A stretch of DNA of 64,000 nucleotides, from contig CATOPL010000012.1 of assembly GCA_951802115.1 (NCBI GenBank), positions 38,010 through 102,009 on the forward strand, given 5' to 3'. Positions 62,857-64,000 of the stretch are shown piece after piece. Position 1 is the first letter of the stretch. Each line of letters begins with the position of its first letter. The notes under the pieces were generated by a model. The model made no database searches. It saw only the letters and a list, made by a program, of their open reading frames with translations, and was not told where the DNA came from. The translations under genes and the position numbers were made by a program. The stretch comes from an uncultured Lachnospiraceae bacterium (lineage in GTDB: Bacteria > Bacillota > Clostridia > Lachnospirales > Lachnospiraceae).

Positions 62857-63881
62857 ATGATATTGGCAGCTTTCCGCTTATTGTCTTCTTTCATTGCCGC
62901 ATAGTGTTTACGCGTTGTATTAACATTTTTATGTCCCAGTACATCAGCAACCAGATAAATATCACCAGTCTCCTGATACAGAGAAGTGCCATAGGTACTG
63001 CGGAGTTTATGAGGTGTAATTTTCTTCACCGTCGCCGTGGAAGCGTATTTTTTAACCAAACGCTCCACGGAGCGGACGGTGATTCTCGTATTTTTCTGAG
63101 AAATAAATAACGCATTCTCATGTCCTGGTTCCGGCTCTATCGTCAGGCGTTCATCCAGGTAATTTCTGAGCATTTCTTCGGTTTCCTCTCCAAAATATAC
63201 AACATCTTCATTTCCTCCTTTTCGAATGACCCGCATAGATCCATTATCAAAATCAAGATCAGAAATATCCAGACCTACCAGTTCTGTCACTCGAATACCT
63301 GTTCCGAGTAAAGTGACAACTATTGCCAGATCTCTGAGCCTGGTTCTGTTATGCCAGATTTTCTGACTTTTCGTCAGTTTTTCACCGGACTCAATATTGT
63401 CAATTAACTGTGCAACTTCATTGGCATCCATACGGATAATATTCTTTTCTTTTATTTTCGGTACATCGACCACTGAGGGCGCATTTTTCTGGATCATTTC
63501 CTTTTTATGAAAATAACCGAAAAACGTATTTAAAGTTGCCAGCTTACGTGCTTTGCCTTCTTCATGATTTCGGAATATTTGTCCATCTTTTTCATAATAT
63601 GTGAGAAAAGACAAATATTCTTCAATATCTACCGGCCGAAGATCATCCAGAATAGAAACTGGAAGAGTACAGATATCTTTGTCCTTAAAATAGGGATTTT
63701 CAGATTTCAAAAAATAAAAAAAGGTACTTAGATCATACGCATAATTCCGACGGGTATTTGTTGCCTTTTTTATTTCCATTGCCCGGAAAAAATCAGCAGC
63801 AAATGCAGGAAGATCTTTTTGTAGTTCACGTAATTTTTTTATGTTAATTATATCCATTTGCTCGTGATAAGATAATGCCAT
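62838..63881 (-). CDS. Tyrosine recombinase (Xer/integrase family)
   Basis: A 347-aa recombinase. An N-terminal SAM-like DNA-binding domain (NTRRNYAYDLSTFFYFLKSE) precedes the catalytic domain with Arg in LLGTGIRVTELVGLD, Lys in IRKGGNED, HKLRSTYG, LGHKNVNTT and Tyr in TRKHYAAM. The layout and the long N-terminus recall XerS-type single recombinases more than phage integrases. AAGGAGG precedes the start at 63881. No att site or phage gene is visible; a chromosome-dimer role is possible. Confidence 0.88.
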   Translation of the reverse strand: MALSYHEQMDIINIKKLRELQKDLPAFAADFFRAMEIKKATNTRRNYAYDLSTFFYFLKSENPYFKDKDICTLPVSILDDLRPVDIEEYLSFLTYYEKDGQIFRNHEEGKARKLATLNTFFGYFHKKEMIQKNAPSVVDVPKIKEKNIIRMDANEVAQLIDNIESGEKLTKSQKIWHNRTRLRDLAIVVTLLGTGIRVTELVGLDISDLDFDNGSMRVIRKGGNEDVVYFGEETEEMLRNYLDERLTIEPEPGHENALFISQKNTRITVRSVERLVKKYASTATVKKITPHKLRSTYGTSLYQETGDIYLVADVLGHKNVNTTRKHYAAMKEDNKRKAANIIQLREK

Positions 63882-63921
63882 TAAGAAAACCTCCTTTTTA
63901 AAAGTCTATTTTTTTAACTCA

Positions 63922-63949
63922 TCAATAAATATACTTATTGATAAGTACA
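63922..63949. other. AT-rich dyads upstream of the recombinase
   Basis: TCAATAA and TTATTGA (within ATCAATAAATATACTTATTG) form a dyad, and CTTATTGATAAG is a second overlapping palindrome. They resemble the arms of the dyads around folD. May be the recombinase operator or promoter region; the sequence to 64000 shows no gene. Confidence 0.35.
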
Positions 63950-64000
63950 GCAACCAACTGTAAAATAATATTTTTTATAGGTACAAATCAAAAACTACAC

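Noticed and set aside
62838..63881. Recombinase as marker of an integrated element
   Set aside because: No other phage, plasmid or transposon gene, no tRNA and no direct-repeat att pair are visible, and the protein layout suits a Xer-type housekeeping recombinase.

Overview
The window reads as chromosomal DNA of an anaerobic, spore-forming, acetogenic Firmicute, most likely Lachnospiraceae close to Blautia. The reasons are an almost complete Wood-Ljungdahl cluster (CODH/ACS plus the folate methyl branch), sporulation genes (YqfC/YqfD, a YlbJ-like protein, an M23 peptidase, a SpoVB-type flippase), strong AGGAGG ribosome binding sites and several TTG/GTG starts. I see no rRNA, tRNA, CRISPR array, phage or insertion sequence. 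The species is inference; no database search was possible.

Region 1 (1-31 kb) is mainly housekeeping. It holds a VanG-type D-Ala/D-Ser ligase with an alanine racemase, a NhaC-type antiporter, and a yqfC-yqfD-phoH-ybeY-flippase run. Next come proB, a DUF896 gene and an in-frame fusion of 5-formyl-THF cyclo-ligase with ProA, followed by rsmD and coaD. RNA-modification and sporulation genes lead to recU and a histidine operon (hisZ-hisG-hisD-hisB-hisIE). The histidine operon has two near-consensus promoters, and its HisIE carries an N-terminal HisA/HisF-like barrel without the catalytic aspartates. An xpt gene with a structured leader follows.

Region 2 (31-39 kb) is accessory. A TetR regulator is divergent from a five-gene operon encoding an SCP2-like protein, an anchored alpha/beta hydrolase, a condensation-like acyltransferase, a stand-alone acyl carrier protein and an AMP-forming ligase. 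Together these resemble a type-II (discrete-domain) acyl or peptidyl assembly line. Two copies of a GACC-N3-GGTC dyad sit in the divergent promoter, and a third lies 6 kb away behind a membrane-anchored MerR regulator that has its own textbook 19-bp-spacer promoter.

Region 3 (39-61.6 kb) is the Wood-Ljungdahl region. The order is a MetV-RnfC fusion, metV, metF, a His-rich metal protein behind a CsoR/RcnR-like dyad, cooT, cooC, acsA, a second cooC, acsB, acsD, acsC and acsE. Two small membrane proteins, the corrinoid activator RACo, DUF3786, fhs, fchA and folD follow. Fhs, FchA, FolD and MetF/MetV/RnfC2 reduce formate to methyl-THF. AcsE moves the methyl group to the corrinoid protein AcsC/AcsD, which RACo keeps active, and AcsA/AcsB join methyl and CO into acetyl-CoA. 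CooC, CooT and the His-rich protein would supply nickel. The leader of the first gene contains two perfect 10-bp complementarities in pseudoknot order. FolD lacks the cyclohydrolase lysine, which fits a separate FchA.

Region 4 (61.6-64 kb) holds a C39-like peptidase and a convergent tyrosine recombinase.
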